Origin: Enterovibrio sp042096095
GTDB taxonomy: Bacteria; Pseudomonadota; Gammaproteobacteria; Enterobacterales; Vibrionaceae
Reading direction: 5' to 3'
DNA: 6,961 nucleotides
Assembly (NCBI GenBank): GCA_042096095.1
Contig: JBELME010000229.1
Location: 1 to 6,961 of the forward strand
The position numbers and the translations under genes are program-made. Each line of letters begins with the position of its first letter. Positions within the stretch are counted from its first letter, which is position 1. This document shows positions 6,598 to 6,961 of this stretch, one piece after another. The notes under the pieces are model-generated. The model ran no database searches and was not told where the DNA came from. It saw only the letters and a list, made by a program, of their open reading frames with translations.

Positions 6598-6611
6598 TTG
6601 ATTTTAATCAA
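6598..6611. promoter_or_regulatory. FNR box upstream of dmsA
   Basis: TTGATTTTAATCAA is a perfect match to the FNR consensus TTGAT-N4-ATCAA. It is centred about 232 bp before the dmsA start. FNR activates dmsABC under anaerobiosis in E. coli, so oxygen-regulated expression is the natural reading. The long distance implies a leader of roughly 190 nt. Confidence 0.85.
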
Positions 6612-6961
6612 TTTTGAATTCGAATCATTTTTATAAATGCGACGTATTTGCAATTGAAAAATAACTAAACAATATTGCGGGTGAATGATAGCGAAGAGAT
6701 ACACTCTTGGCGTGATAGTATGTCTTTTTCTTGTGGGGTAGCGCGGGAAGAGATGAGATGTGTATTTAACTTGTTGAATAATGGTTATTATATTTTTTAC
6801 GTATAGAGGCTGAAAACGTCGTCGATGAAAATATGTATTGTGTTGGAAAGGAAATGGAAAAATCCTAATCAGAAAAGTAAGCGTCATTGATTAATTAGAG
6901 ATCAAATTAATTATCTTGTTGAAGGATGAATACTATATAGAGTCTTATTCATTATTTGCAA

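Larger units (their letters stand above)
6374..6961. other. dmsA upstream regulatory region without genes
   Basis: These 588 bases are AT-rich and hold no gene I can support. A 111-codon minus-strand frame at 6552-6887 has no ribosome site, no recognisable protein character and overlaps the FNR box. The part from 6374 to about 6563 would be the dmsA leader, with three inverted repeats. The part from 6612 to 6961 shows no recognised element; a divergent gene may lie beyond the right edge, but nothing here proves it. Confidence 0.6.

Noticed and set aside
6552..6887. 111-codon minus-strand frame upstream of dmsA
   Set aside because: It covers the FNR box and runs into the palindrome; composition is that of random AT-rich sequence and no ribosome site was seen.
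6887..6905. Second FNR-like site: TTGAT and ATCAA halves near the right edge
   Set aside because: The halves are separated by 9 nt instead of 4, so they cannot form one FNR site.
1..6961. CRISPR arrays, tRNA or rRNA genes, insertion sequences, integrases, toxin-antitoxin or defence genes
   Set aside because: No regular spaced repeats, tRNA-like cloverleaf or mobile-element protein was seen on either strand; coding content is accounted for by the six genes listed.

Overview
The window reads as gammaproteobacterial DNA, most likely from a marine or halophilic member of the Vibrionaceae or a relative. That placement is an inference from the E. coli-like DmsABC proteins, the gene neighbourhood, coding regions of about half G+C and AT-rich spacers. 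No rRNA or other marker gene is present to settle it. Every gene I can support lies on the minus strand, so transcription runs from right to left. A run of 100 N (2005-2104) shows that this is a draft assembly.

Layout from right to left, in the direction of transcription. (1) 6374-6961 holds no gene. It contains a perfect 14-bp FNR box (6598-6611) and, just downstream, a 13-bp-arm inverted repeat (6523-6555) that would fall in the dmsA leader. (2) 2467-6373 is dmsA-dmsB-dmsC: a Tat-exported molybdopterin reductase, a subunit with four [4Fe-4S] clusters and an eight-helix menaquinol-oxidising membrane anchor. dmsB and dmsC overlap by 4 nt. (3) A strong intrinsic terminator lies at 2409-2447, followed by an extremely U-rich stretch. 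(4) 1225-2304 holds a TorD/DmsD-family maturation chaperone, interrupted by the N run, and a NapF-type four-cluster ferredoxin. (5) 840-1224 is an intergenic region with a possible weak terminator, a long-loop inverted repeat and a tentative promoter for the next gene. (6) 1-839 is the 5' part of an RTX-type calcium-binding repeat protein. It carries one apparent frameshift near 700 and runs off the left edge.

The five genes at 1225-6373 form one respiratory module. DmsC takes electrons from menaquinol, DmsB relays them through its clusters, and DmsA reduces an S-oxide or N-oxide at its Mo-bisMGD centre. The DmsD-like chaperone would bind the DmsA Tat leader until cofactor is loaded. NapF, normally linked to periplasmic nitrate reductase, may assist in Fe-S loading or electron supply here. 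The FNR box implies anaerobic induction. The RTX gene looks functionally unrelated.

I see no convincing unknown multi-gene system. The points most worth a second look are the palindrome and folded leader upstream of dmsA, the terminator that separates dmsABC from its chaperone and NapF, and a 12-nt match to the Vibrio fischeri lux box upstream of the RTX gene.
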